From: a virus
DNA length: 27,883 bases
Reading direction: 5' to 3' (one strand)
Virus record (IMG/VR): IMGVR_UViG_3300042861_001593
Coordinates: 1-27,883 of that record
Shown here: positions 1 through 6,733 of the stretch, one piece after another
How the letters are laid out: each line of letters starts with the position of its first letter
Numbering within the stretch: position 1 is the stretch's first letter
The notes under the pieces: model-generated
Database searches by the model: none
What the model saw: the letters and a program-made list of their open reading frames with translations, nothing else
What the model was told of the DNA's origin: nothing
Made by a program: the position numbers and the translations under genes

Positions 1-138
1 GCTACTATTAGTGCTGACAATAGTATCTCGTATAAGTGTGGTTGGTGGAATGGTCGTAGTTATTCCACTGAACATTTTGCACCAAACGAACTAGAAGTTA
101 CAGTAGTTGAGAAAACCAAAATCGGATTTGTTTCATGA
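1..138 (+). CDS. C-terminal end of a small phage protein (YodC/DUF2158-like tail, partial)
   Basis: An open frame runs in from the left edge and stops at TGA 136-138, giving 45 residues of a C-terminus. It contains a Cys-Gly-Trp-Trp stretch, then a Ser-Thr-Glu-His-Phe segment and a final Leu-Glu-Val strand. This C-x-W-(6-9)-F-x-x-x-x-L pattern resembles the small beta-barrel proteins of the DUF2158/YodC type, which are common in phages and have no assigned biochemical role. The stop overlaps the next start as ATGA, which indicates translational coupling. The N-terminus lies outside the window, so the family call is tentative. Confidence 0.5.
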   Translation, partial: ATISADNSISYKCGWWNGRSYSTEHFAPNELEVTVVEKTKIGFVS

Positions 139-431
139 ACGAATATTCTGATCCATTAGACTATGTTTTGAATTGTACTGAACAAGGTCTTGTACCAAAA
201 CTATTCACAGTTCAAAATGCTAAAGACGAACTAGAAAAACTAAGACAAAAATTAGGCTCTTTTAAAATTGTTGCGTATGGCAGGATTAATGACAAACATG
301 ATCTGTATGGATTGAGCATTAATCATAATCCATATTTAAACCAAGATACTGTTGTTCCTCTATATTCTAATAGAGAAGAATTTCTAAAAGATGATTGGAG
401 AGGATACCAATATGGTCGCTCTGCCAAATAA
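135..431 (+). CDS. Hypothetical phage protein, 98 aa
   Basis: A 98-residue soluble protein whose ATG overlaps the preceding TGA. The N-terminal half is a charged helix (about residues 20-42, Asp-Glu-Leu-Glu-Lys-Leu-Arg). The C-terminal half contains a strand-rich stretch ending in Asn-Pro-Tyr-Leu-Asn-Gln-Asp and Val-Val-Pro-Leu-Tyr-Ser-Asn. I recognise this second part as the style of small conserved phage proteins but cannot assign a function. There is no signal peptide, membrane segment or metal-binding motif. The position between two other small proteins with overlapping ends suggests an early accessory operon. Confidence 0.7.
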   Translation: MNEYSDPLDYVLNCTEQGLVPKLFTVQNAKDELEKLRQKLGSFKIVAYGRINDKHDLYGLSINHNPYLNQDTVVPLYSNREEFLKDDWRGYQYGRSAK

Positions 432-738
432 ATTTTATCGTGGCATAGTTCATAGTCCTAAGAATCCTAAACATCCTAATTTTAGATTTTTAATTGTGGA
501 TACGGTATACGAGAAACAGGATGAAAACGGCGAATATTATACCGATTCATTTAATACTTACGAAGATTTTCTTTTTCATAATCCAGACAAAGGCGATTCT
601 TTTTATGGAGTATATGGCTCCTATTGGATAGATATTCCACGAAATACTCTGAAGATTAGCGAAACATTTAGTCTTAAAGAAGCAATATTAATTGCTGAAT
701 CTATTATGGGTAATTCTATTATAGAAACGACAGAGTAA
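412..738 (+). CDS. Hypothetical phage protein, 108 aa
   Basis: The frame is open from 391, but ATG 412 is the better start because GGAGAGG at 397-403 lies 8 nt upstream. The gene then overlaps the previous one by 20 nt. The product is a soluble, aromatic-rich protein with a Tyr-Arg-Gly-Ile-Val strand near the N-terminus, an Asp-Ser-Phe-Tyr-Gly-Val-Tyr-Gly-Ser-Tyr-Trp stretch in the middle and a C-terminal helix (Lys-Glu-Ala-Ile-Leu-Ile-Ala-Glu). No catalytic or binding motif is visible and I do not recognise the family. It is followed after one base by the kinase-fold gene. Confidence 0.7.
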   Translation: MVALPNKFYRGIVHSPKNPKHPNFRFLIVDTVYEKQDENGEYYTDSFNTYEDFLFHNPDKGDSFYGVYGSYWIDIPRNTLKISETFSLKEAILIAESIMGNSIIETTE

Positions 739-739
739 A

Positions 740-1267
740 ATGATAAATACTGAATTTGAAATTGATTATAGTGATTGGTTTGATGAGGGAGGATGCTGCC
801 AAGTATATCCTATTAAAAATCACAAAGGTTCGGTATTTAAAGAGTTTAGAAACAAAAAGAAAGCCAGTGAAGCATATTCTATTCAAAAAAAATTAGCCAA
901 ATTCGACCTTGCCCCAAAAATATTTAGTAAAGTTTGCAAATTAAATTTTGCAGAAGAAGAGGGCGTCATATTTTATGAAAGTAGTGATTGGGGATTTATA
1001 ACAGAATATGCTAAAACTTGTAAAGCCAATACTACTATTAGTATGAAAGAAATTCAGAATTTAGTTGATGATATTCTTGAAAAAACTGGTTTAAAATTTT
1101 GGGATTGTCATTGGTATAATGTGGGCCTAGTAAAAAGAGGCCGCTCTAAAAAATTAGTTTGTATTGACACTGGCAAAGAAAGTTTTGATGGTAATGCTAA
1201 TGCTTGGGGGAATGTTGATCCTGGGCCTAGATGCGGATATTGTTCAAAATATAATTGTAAATGCTAG
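740..1267 (+). CDS. Kinase-fold (protein kinase/APH-like) protein with Cys-rich tail
   Basis: A 175-residue protein with traces of the protein-kinase fold. Lys34, in Val-Phe-Lys-Glu-Phe, could be the ATP-binding lysine. Asp122 and Asn127, in Trp-Asp-Cys-His-Trp-Tyr-Asn-Val-Gly, have the Asp-x4-Asn spacing of the catalytic loop. Asp143, in Cys-Ile-Asp-Thr-Gly, sits where the metal-binding Asp-Phe-Gly motif would be. The protein is much shorter than ordinary kinases (about 250-300 residues), and the glycine-rich loop is weak (Glu-Gly-Gly-Cys-Cys). The last 12 residues hold four cysteines (Cys165, Cys168, Cys173, Cys175) and could bind a metal. It may be a minimal kinase, a phosphotransferase or an inactive relative. 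The motif spacing is seen directly and activity is inferred. Confidence 0.6.
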   Translation: MINTEFEIDYSDWFDEGGCCQVYPIKNHKGSVFKEFRNKKKASEAYSIQKKLAKFDLAPKIFSKVCKLNFAEEEGVIFYESSDWGFITEYAKTCKANTTISMKEIQNLVDDILEKTGLKFWDCHWYNVGLVKRGRSKKLVCIDTGKESFDGNANAWGNVDPGPRCGYCSKYNCKC

Positions 1268-1276
1268 GAGAATATT

Positions 1277-1588
1277 ATGCCATATATAAGTGAAGATGAT
1301 AGGCTAGAGTTAGATCATTGTATTGACCAATTAACCCTTTGTATTCGTGATATTAAACATTCATTGAATAATCCGCACGACTTTAGTATTTATTTAGGTC
1401 GAATAAATTATTGTTTTTCTCGTATATTATCGGGCTTAATGGAACAACCATCATATAATAAGATCGCTATGATTACTGGTGTATTAGAAAATGTGAAACA
1501 AGAATTCTATAGAAGAATTGCTGCTCCATATGAAGATATTAAAATTATCCAGAATGGCGACATAAAAGAGTATAAAAAACTAAAATAA
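1277..1588 (+). CDS. Hypothetical helical protein, 103 aa
   Basis: A 103-residue protein preceded by GGAG a few bases before the ATG. It appears mainly alpha-helical, with Asp-Arg-Leu-Glu-Leu-Asp-His-Cys-Ile-Asp-Gln-Leu at the N-terminus and a second helix around Val-Leu-Glu-Asn-Val-Lys-Gln-Glu-Phe. There is no transmembrane segment, signal peptide or known motif. I do not recognise the family. It lies between the kinase-fold protein and a coiled-coil protein, with short spacing that suggests one transcript. Confidence 0.65.
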   Translation: MPYISEDDRLELDHCIDQLTLCIRDIKHSLNNPHDFSIYLGRINYCFSRILSGLMEQPSYNKIAMITGVLENVKQEFYRRIAAPYEDIKIIQNGDIKEYKKLK

Positions 1589-1598
1589 GGAGCCTATT

Positions 1599-1910
1599 AT
1601 GTCACGAGATTTTGATGATATCCGTAAGAAAATTGATCAATCTCATAAGGATCTATATAAAAAAGATGTAGAAAATGCAAAAGACATATGTGTACTAAAA
1701 AAAGATCAAGATAAATTACTTAAAGATATTAGTGAAATTAAAAAAGAAGTTAGAGATATTGGTTATAAAGTTGATTTGATGTTAGAAATACTTAATAGTT
1801 TCACCATAATGCTGGACGAATCAGAAGATATTGAAGAAGATTATGATACTGATCAAACATGGGTTCCAGATGAAGATGATGATTGGAATAGTAGAGAAGA
1901 TGAAAGTTAA
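1599..1910 (+). CDS. Coiled-coil protein with acidic C-terminus, 103 aa
   Basis: The start is preceded by AAGGAG. Residues 1-70 are rich in Lys, Asp, Glu and Ile with a heptad-like pattern that predicts a coiled coil, ending in a more hydrophobic helix (Val-Asp-Leu-Met-Leu-Glu-Ile-Leu). The last 25 residues are strongly acidic (Asp/Glu runs around Trp87 and Trp95). Such small acidic coiled-coil proteins are frequent in phage early regions, but no specific role can be assigned. The stop overlaps the next ATG as TAATG, which suggests it is co-translated with the membrane protein that follows. Confidence 0.65.
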   Translation: MSRDFDDIRKKIDQSHKDLYKKDVENAKDICVLKKDQDKLLKDISEIKKEVRDIGYKVDLMLEILNSFTIMLDESEDIEEDYDTDQTWVPDEDDDWNSREDES

Positions 1911-2161
1911 TGGCTAGTTTAGCATTATTAGTTACAATAATATTCTTGGGTATGATATTGTTTGGCCCATTATTACTACTAATAAATAAACTCAATATTT
2001 TTCCAAAGATTATAATTCAATTCTTATCTATATTTTGTGCGATATATGGATTATGGTGGATATTAACTCTTGTTACGCCTATTCGCTGGCTAGGATTATT
2101 GCCGATATATTGTGCGTACCTTGCAACAAAATCTAAAGACGCGAGGCTTGACAACCGATAA
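1910..2161 (+). CDS. Small integral membrane protein, 83 aa
   Basis: This 83-residue protein is hydrophobic over most of its length. One segment spans about residues 3-25, a second about residues 32-56 (Ile-Ile-Gln-Phe-Leu...Trp-Trp-Ile-Leu) and a possible short third about residues 60-72, before a charged Lys-Ser-Lys-Asp tail. It overlaps the upstream stop by one base. With no motif and no neighbouring endolysin, holin function would be speculation. Its last codons contain the -35 hexamer of the rIIA promoter, so this gene closes the first small-gene operon. Confidence 0.65.
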   Translation: MASLALLVTIIFLGMILFGPLLLLINKLNIFPKIIIQFLSIFCAIYGLWWILTLVTPIRWLGLLPIYCAYLATKSKDARLDNR

Positions 2162-2175
2162 CAGTATGGTATGAT
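2148..2175 (+). promoter_or_regulatory. Sigma70-type promoter upstream of rIIA
   Basis: TTGACA at 2148-2153 and TATGAT at 2170-2175 are separated by 16 nt, a near-consensus host-type promoter. The expected transcription start is near 2182, about 36 nt before the rIIA ATG. The -35 box overlaps the end of the preceding membrane-protein gene. This would make rIIA-rIIB and probably the genes up to the terminator at 7660 one unit. Confidence 0.75.
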
Positions 2176-2179
2176 ACGC

Positions 2180-2190
2180 TAATCACAGGT
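2180..2190 (+). repeat. Leader repeat copy 1 (TAATCACAGGT) at the rIIA transcript start
   Basis: The 11-nt sequence TAATCACAGGT occurs here and again at 4885-4895. Each copy lies just upstream of an rII gene, 27 nt before the rIIA ATG and 18 nt before the rIIB ATG. This copy sits at the predicted transcription start of the promoter at 2148-2175. Confidence 0.6.
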
Positions 2191-2217
2191 CGATAACGAA
2201 ACATATTGGAGAAGAAA

Positions 2218-4887
2218 ATGAAGTTGGCAGACAGGACGGTTGAGACTCACAGTGCTGGTGTTAAGAGTGAAGCAGGATTCACTATCGCCCAAACCAGTAA
2301 AATGTTTAAGATTTTGTCAGACTCTCTTTATTCTGACAAGGTGATGGCAGTTGTTCGTGAGTTGTCCACTAACGCTTATGACAGTCATATTGCTGCTGGT
2401 AATAAGAATCCTTTTAAGGTAGTATTGCCTAGTGCTGGTAATCCTAATTTTGTGGTGCGTGATTATGGCACTGGTCTTAGTCAGGCCGATATGGAGAATC
2501 TTTATACAACCTATGGTGCTAGTAATAAGAATACTAGTAACGATTTTGTTGGTTGTCTTGGTCTAGGTTCTAAGAGTCCTTTTGCGTATACCAAGAGTTT
2601 TACTACTAGTTCTTATTACAATGGACAAAAGTATACTTATGTTGCTGCTATTGATGATAGTGGCGTTCCTACTCTGAATCTTTTTAGTGTCAGCGAAACC
2701 GACGAACCTAATGGTCTTGAGATTAGTTTTGCTGTAAAGCAGTATGACTTTGCTGAATTTAGTAGCAAGTCTATGCGTATTTTCCATTACTTTAAGATGA
2801 AGCCTATTATTGAGGGTGGTGTTCTAACTAATCTAAAAGATCATAAATATAGCAATAAAAACATCATCTTGAGCGGTGATGGTTGGAGAGTTTGCCGCCT
2901 GAATAATGATACTAATTATTATCCTAATGTTCATCACCATATTGATAGTGGCATTGTTGCACTAATGGGCAATATTGCGTACCCCGTTAAGGCTAGTCAG
3001 ATTGTTGGTGAGGATAAGCAAACCACTAATGATGCTATTCAGCGTTGGAATCGTGCTTTTCAAAAGGCCGATATTGACAGTTGGAAAAGTTTTGTTAATG
3101 AGATTATTAACCAGAATCTTTATCTTGAACTTGACTTTGGTATTGGCGAACTTGAAATGGACGTTTCCAGAGAAGGTTTGCAGTATACCAAAGATGTAAT
3201 TAGAACCTTGCGTGAAAAGACTCAAGAGATTTATCTTGAGATGAAGGAACAATTTAGCAAGAAAATCGCTGCTGCCAAAACCAAGGTAGAAGCAATCACG
3301 CTTTATTATACCCTTAACGATCTTGCTGGTGGTTGGGGAGTTGGTGCTGAATGGACTGACAGTAAGGGTAAGAAGCACAATATTAATTCTGGACAGGATC
3401 TAGAATATAAAATTCCTGCCGGAAAGAGTATGTACGTTTTTAATTATCGTACTGCTGGCTATCGTTCTCGTCGCATGGTTTATCAGACAAACAGTATTCA
3501 TCACAATACTCTTACTGGTAAGGGGGAATACTATTGGAATAGTCAGAAAAAGACGGGCGAACTGTCATTCTTTGTTTGCGATATTAAAACAGAAGAAACA
3601 GCAAAGAAGATCGTTACTAGATATTGCAACGACAATAATTGTTTTGCGTATCTAATGATTGATACCAAGGATCATACTAAGGCAGATGAAGGTTTTGACG
3701 ATCTTATCTCTGATGTTGGTGCTGACAAAATCAAGAAGGTTTCTGACTACAAGGACTTGATTAAGAGTAATAATCCTCGTAAGCAAAGTAGTCGATCTTC
3801 TAATGGTGCTGTTAGTGACCAAGATGTATTTTTTATCTATGGAGAATCTAAGGATAGCGGCAAAATTAGCAATCCTTATAACGATGCTCCTTGTCTCAGG
3901 GTTTTGACAGAAGATGAATTAGAGGCTTTTGAAGATAGTGATGAGATTATTTATGTTCCAATCATTCGCTATGCTAGTGCTTCTAATGAATATCCATCAA
4001 TTTCTGATTTGAACCTAATGATAAACGATGTTACTGCAACATCATTAGTCAAGGATTTGTTTGGATCTAATAAGATTTATGCTATCAAGAGTGCTTTTGT
4101 CGATAAACTCAAGAAGCAGGGATATACGCTGATTGACTTTAATACTTTCTTCAAGAAGCAACTCAAAAGAGTTGCCAAAGATAGTCTGAACAAGTTGTCA
4201 GAATACAATGGTATTGTTGAATTTAGCAGAACTCAGAATAATTATTCTGCTAAGAATAGCGACACTTACTATGGATATGGTACTCTGGAAAAGCAATTTA
4301 CTTTTCATATGCTTAATATTTTTGGTTTGGACTATGAGAAACATATCAGTAATAAGAAACTAGTTGATGCTATCAATTATTGTCTAATTATTGAGTTCTT
4401 TGTTGATACTGTTCATCGTCCTTCTTTTGATATCAAGCGATTCAAGGCGGCCGATTATTTTGGTCACATAACAAAACTATTAAGTGATATTGGGATCAAT
4501 GGTCTTGATAGTCAGAAGGTTCGTAATAGTAATATTGCATATAATTCTTTGGTATCATATATTCAGAGTAGAATGTATATTCATAACGAAGATATGATGA
4601 AGGAGTGTATTGCTATTATTAAGCCAGATGTTTCAAAGAAATATAATCTTGCCAAAATGGAAGATGTTAGAAAAGATATTAAAGCCGAACTTGACAACAA
4701 TCCCGTTTTGAAGTATATTGTTGGTAGTCGTGCCGTGTCTGGCGAACTAAGAGAACTATCTGGTTCAAATGAACCGATTAAACAACTTGATGACAGGCAT
4801 TACTACAGCGGTAATACTAAAACATGGTTAACAAGTCTAAATGATGTGGAAGCATTTAGAAAGCAAATTGGTAGTTTAGTTAAGTAA
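2218..4887 (+). CDS. rIIA: RIIA-like GHKL-fold ATPase domain protein
   Basis: An 889-residue RIIA-type protein. The frame is open from a TTG at 2206, but GGAG at 2208-2211 fits ATG 2218. The N-terminal GHKL/HSP90-like ATP-binding domain is clear: Glu48, Asn52 and Asp55 form the N box (Glu-Leu-Ser-Thr-Asn-Ala-Tyr-Asp), Asp82-x-Gly84-x-Gly86 the G1 box, and Gly115-Leu-Gly-Ser-Lys the glycine-rich ATP lid. In T4, RIIA acts with RIIB in membrane-associated lysis control and exclusion of superinfection; its biochemical role remains poorly defined. The T4 protein is about 725 residues, so this one is longer in the C-terminal part. Lys is mostly AAG and Gly mostly GGT, unlike neighbouring genes, which suggests strong expression. 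It is followed by rIIB in the standard order. Confidence 0.93.
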   Translation: MKLADRTVETHSAGVKSEAGFTIAQTSKMFKILSDSLYSDKVMAVVRELSTNAYDSHIAAGNKNPFKVVLPSAGNPNFVVRDYGTGLSQADMENLYTTYGASNKNTSNDFVGCLGLGSKSPFAYTKSFTTSSYYNGQKYTYVAAIDDSGVPTLNLFSVSETDEPNGLEISFAVKQYDFAEFSSKSMRIFHYFKMKPIIEGGVLTNLKDHKYSNKNIILSGDGWRVCRLNNDTNYYPNVHHHIDSGIVALMGNIAYPVKASQIVGEDKQTTNDAIQRWNRAFQKADIDSWKSFVNEIINQNLYLELDFGIGELEMDVSREGLQYTKDVIRTLREKTQEIYLEMKEQFSKKIAAAKTKVEAITLYYTLNDLAGGWGVGAEWTDSKGKKHNINSGQDLEYKIPAGKSMYVFNYRTAGYRSRRMVYQTNSIHHNTLTGKGEYYWNSQKKTGELSFFVCDIKTEETAKKIVTRYCNDNNCFAYLMIDTKDHTKADEGFDDLISDVGADKIKKVSDYKDLIKSNNPRKQSSRSSNGAVSDQDVFFIYGESKDSGKISNPYNDAPCLRVLTEDELEAFEDSDEIIYVPIIRYASASNEYPSISDLNLMINDVTATSLVKDLFGSNKIYAIKSAFVDKLKKQGYTLIDFNTFFKKQLKRVAKDSLNKLSEYNGIVEFSRTQNNYSAKNSDTYYGYGTLEKQFTFHMLNIFGLDYEKHISNKKLVDAINYCLIIEFFVDTVHRPSFDIKRFKAADYFGHITKLLSDIGINGLDSQKVRNSNIAYNSLVSYIQSRMYIHNEDMMKECIAIIKPDVSKKYNLAKMEDVRKDIKAELDNNPVLKYIVGSRAVSGELRELSGSNEPIKQLDDRHYYSGNTKTWLTSLNDVEAFRKQIGSLVK

Positions 4888-4895
4888 TCACAGGT
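4885..4895 (+). repeat. Leader repeat copy 2 (TAATCACAGGT) before rIIB
   Basis: Exact copy of the 11-nt motif at 2180-2190. Here it begins with the rIIA stop codon TAA and is followed 7 nt later by AGGAG, the rIIB ribosome-binding site. It may be a shared element of transcription or translation for the two rII genes. Confidence 0.6.
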
Positions 4896-4913
4896 AACAA
4901 TAGGAGTTTTACA

Positions 4914-5792
4914 ATGGCTGTTCCGTTTATGTTTGTTGATGGTAATTTGACACTGGTTCTTAATAACCAGAGTTATCAGGTTTTGCCGGATCATATTAAT
5001 TACAAGATGATTCTTGAGCGTTTGCCCACAGCGACCGCTGATGAATTACTTGAGATTGTTGATATTCAAAAGGCAGTCGCAGTATTTAGCGATGGTCTTG
5101 TGGATATTAAGGAAGGTAAGGTGTTCTATGATGGTGACGAAGTTCATGGTAGTATTAGTAAGAGAATTCTGGAGTTTATGAGCAAGGGTCTGCCATTTCA
5201 GCCCCTCGTTAACTTTCTGAATAATCTTATGGATAATCCTAGTATGCAGAGTCAGCAGGAACTTTATGATTTCCTTGAGCATGAGCATCTGCCAATTACT
5301 GAGGATGGATGCTTTCTAGCATATAAGGCTGTTCGTGGTGATTATATGGACAAGTATGCTGGAAAGTTTCGTAACAAGGTTGGCGATATTTGCAAGATGA
5401 CCCGATCAAAAGTTGATGATAATCGTGGTCGCGGTTGTTCTCAGGGACTTCATGCTGGAGCATTGAACTATGTTGCTGGTTACGGCAGCGTCGATGCTGG
5501 TGACCGTATTGTTATTGTGAAGATTAATCCTTGTGACGTTGTTAGCGTTCCTAGTGATTGTAATTGTGAGAAACTTCGTACTTGCCAATATGAAGTTGTT
5601 GGAGAGTATCAAGGCGAACTTCTCAAGCCTCTTTATTCATCTAACTTTGCTGAAGATGACTATAATGATGACGAAGATGATTATGATCATGAGTATAGTT
5701 GGGCATGGAATGACGATGAAGAAGATATGGATGAAGATTACTACGCTGATGCTGACGATGAAGATGAGGATGATTACGACGATCAGTATTGA
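4914..5792 (+). CDS. rIIB: RIIB-like protein with long acidic tail
   Basis: This 292-residue protein starts at an ATG preceded by AGGAG. It carries the conserved RIIB core: Leu-Pro-Ile-Thr-Glu-Asp-Gly-Cys-Phe-Leu-Ala-Tyr-Lys-Ala-Val (around residues 126-140), followed by a Cys-rich region with Gly-Leu-His-Ala-Gly and Asp-Arg-Ile-Val-Ile-Val-Lys-Ile-Asn-Pro. In T4 the partner RIIA and RIIB act together at the membrane in lysis inhibition and exclusion. Residues 246-292 form an extremely acidic Asp/Glu/Tyr tail. The position directly after rIIA and the matching codon style support the call. A tRNA-like RNA follows 10 nt after the stop. Confidence 0.92.
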   Translation: MAVPFMFVDGNLTLVLNNQSYQVLPDHINYKMILERLPTATADELLEIVDIQKAVAVFSDGLVDIKEGKVFYDGDEVHGSISKRILEFMSKGLPFQPLVNFLNNLMDNPSMQSQQELYDFLEHEHLPITEDGCFLAYKAVRGDYMDKYAGKFRNKVGDICKMTRSKVDDNRGRGCSQGLHAGALNYVAGYGSVDAGDRIVIVKINPCDVVSVPSDCNCEKLRTCQYEVVGEYQGELLKPLYSSNFAEDDYNDDEDDYDHEYSWAWNDDEEDMDEDYYADADDEDEDDYDDQY

Positions 5793-5802
5793 TCGTTAAA
5801 AG

Positions 5803-5890
5803 AAAATGGAGTCTGGTGACTAAGATCATAGCCTCTGGTTGGGAAATTCGACAAACGCTATGTGAGAAGGTTCGATTCCTTCCCATTTTT
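5803..5890 (+). ncRNA. tRNA-like RNA with an extended anticodon arm
   Basis: A 7-bp acceptor stem pairs 5803-5809 (AAAATGG) with 5883-5889 (CCATTTT). Immediately inside its 3' strand is a perfect T arm: 5-bp stem 5866-5870/5878-5882 with a canonical TTCGATT loop at 5871-5877. A plausible D arm is TCT 5812-5814 with AGA 5823-5825 around an 8-nt loop beginning GG. The anticodon position is occupied by CATAGC 5827-5832 pairing with GCTATG 5857-5862, enclosing 24 nt that can form an inner GTTG/CGAC hairpin instead of a 7-nt loop. Position 8 is A rather than T, and CCA is not encoded. It could be a tRNA mimic, a decayed tRNA or a tRNA with an insertion in the anticodon loop. I see no legible anticodon. 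Confidence 0.5.
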
Positions 5891-5904
5891 TAAGAGATAA
5901 TTCA

Positions 5905-6324
5905 ATGCACGAAGATTATGACGATAATGAATACGATGAAGATGATTATGACTATGATCATCCATCATTAGATCCTTATCATTATTACTTTAAATTTGAT
6001 GTGTCGGCAGATAGCCCGCTATCAAAATGGTTAACTGATATGTTTAATGATATAGATTGGAATCAAATACCTTCTATACCATTAAATAATATTCCTGGCT
6101 TTCCGTTTGTTTCGTTACCTGTGAATAGTTGGAATCCCGATACTGGTAAGGGTAACTCCTTCCAGTATTTGGGATCCAATTATGGTGGTAATCCAATATG
6201 GAAAAAGAAATACTTTATTTCTGATCCTATAAATAACGAATATAAATTACACTTACAAGCACATGCCAAATATTTTGTTAGTCAGCCCATTTACTATAAA
6301 GGACTGTTCGATATACTGAACTAA
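5905..6324 (+). CDS. Hypothetical protein with acidic N-terminus, 139 aa
   Basis: This 139-residue protein starts at the first ATG after the tRNA-like RNA; only AAGAGA is visible as a ribosome-binding site. Residues 3-20 are almost all Asp, Glu and Tyr and look like the acidic tail of RIIB. The rest is Pro-, Asn- and aromatic-rich, with Trp-Asn-Pro-Asp-Thr-Gly-Lys-Gly and Pro-Ile-Trp-Lys-Lys-Lys segments, and no membrane helix. A strong hairpin (6131-6177) lies inside the coding sequence. Function is unknown. Confidence 0.65.
   Translation: MHEDYDDNEYDEDDYDYDHPSLDPYHYYFKFDVSADSPLSKWLTDMFNDIDWNQIPSIPLNNIPGFPFVSLPVNSWNPDTGKGNSFQYLGSNYGGNPIWKKKYFISDPINNEYKLHLQAHAKYFVSQPIYYKGLFDILN
6131..6177 (+). 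other. Long imperfect hairpin inside a coding region
   Basis: Three stacked helices form about 16-18 base pairs: ATCCC 6134-6138 with GGGAT 6171-6175 (extendable by GG 6131-6132 with CC 6176-6177), ATACTGG 6140-6146 with CCAGTAT 6162-6168, and AAGG 6148-6151 with CCTT 6158-6161, capped by a 6-nt loop. Only single bases or short bulges interrupt it. There is no following T-run, so it is not a simple terminator. Confidence 0.5.
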
Positions 6325-6331
6325 ATAAAAT

Positions 6332-6733
6332 ATGAACGAAGAATGGTATATAATTAAAGATATAATAGAATTTGTTGATAAAACTCGCACATTAATATTT
6401 AATAATTTTGGTAGCGATAAATCAACAGATATTGATATATTACTAGATGAAATTAAACCAGAAGATCAAGAAGAATTTGATACTGTTTTATCACATGATG
6501 AATCATTAGTGATAGTTAAAAGTTTAGCTAAAAAACAGACTAATAAAAAAAATCAGAAAATACGATATTTAATATCAGATAGTCTATACTATGAGATTAT
6601 TCAATCTTTGAATGATAGAATGATCAGCAATATACTAAATTCTTTGGTAAATAAAGGTATGATTGAAACCGCATTTGATAATAAATCTAATGACTTTGTA
6701 TTTTGGATAAAGGATTCAAAAAATAATGAATAG
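6332..6733 (+). CDS. Possible winged-helix protein, 133 aa
   Basis: This 133-residue soluble protein has an acidic N-terminal half (Asp-Ile-Asp-Ile-Leu-Leu-Asp-Glu-Ile-Lys-Pro-Glu-Asp). A basic linker, Lys-Lys-Gln-Thr-Asn-Lys-Lys, follows at about residues 68-75. The C-terminal part, Ile-Ser-Asn-Ile-Leu-Asn-Ser-Leu-Val-Asn-Lys-Gly-Met-Ile followed by a strand ending Phe-Val-Phe-Trp-Ile, has the look of a winged helix. This could be a DNA-binding adaptor or regulator, by inference only. The end overlaps the RuvB-like gene by 8 nt, suggesting translational coupling and perhaps a role in the same DNA-processing step. No clear ribosome-binding site precedes the ATG. Confidence 0.6.
   Translation: MNEEWYIIKDIIEFVDKTRTLIFNNFGSDKSTDIDILLDEIKPEDQEEFDTVLSHDESLVIVKSLAKKQTNKKNQKIRYLISDSLYYEIIQSLNDRMISNILNSLVNKGMIETAFDNKSNDFVFWIKDSKNNE

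Noticed and set aside
2962-3378. A 138-residue antisense open frame inside rIIA
   Set aside because: No start signal or motif, and rIIA on the other strand is clearly the coding frame.
5533-5799. An 88-residue + strand open frame overlapping the rIIB tail
   Set aside because: It is a shifted reading of the Asp/Glu-rich rIIB coding sequence (low-complexity Met/Ile/Thr product) and has no ribosome-binding site.
5810-5821. Alternative hairpin AGTC/GACT in the tRNA-like RNA
   Set aside because: It competes with the D-arm pairing TCT/AGA and leaves a 4-nt loop unlike a D loop; kept only as an alternative fold.
6228-6235. Second TATAAATA octamer
   Set aside because: Inside a coding gene and about 100 nt from the next start; no independent support.
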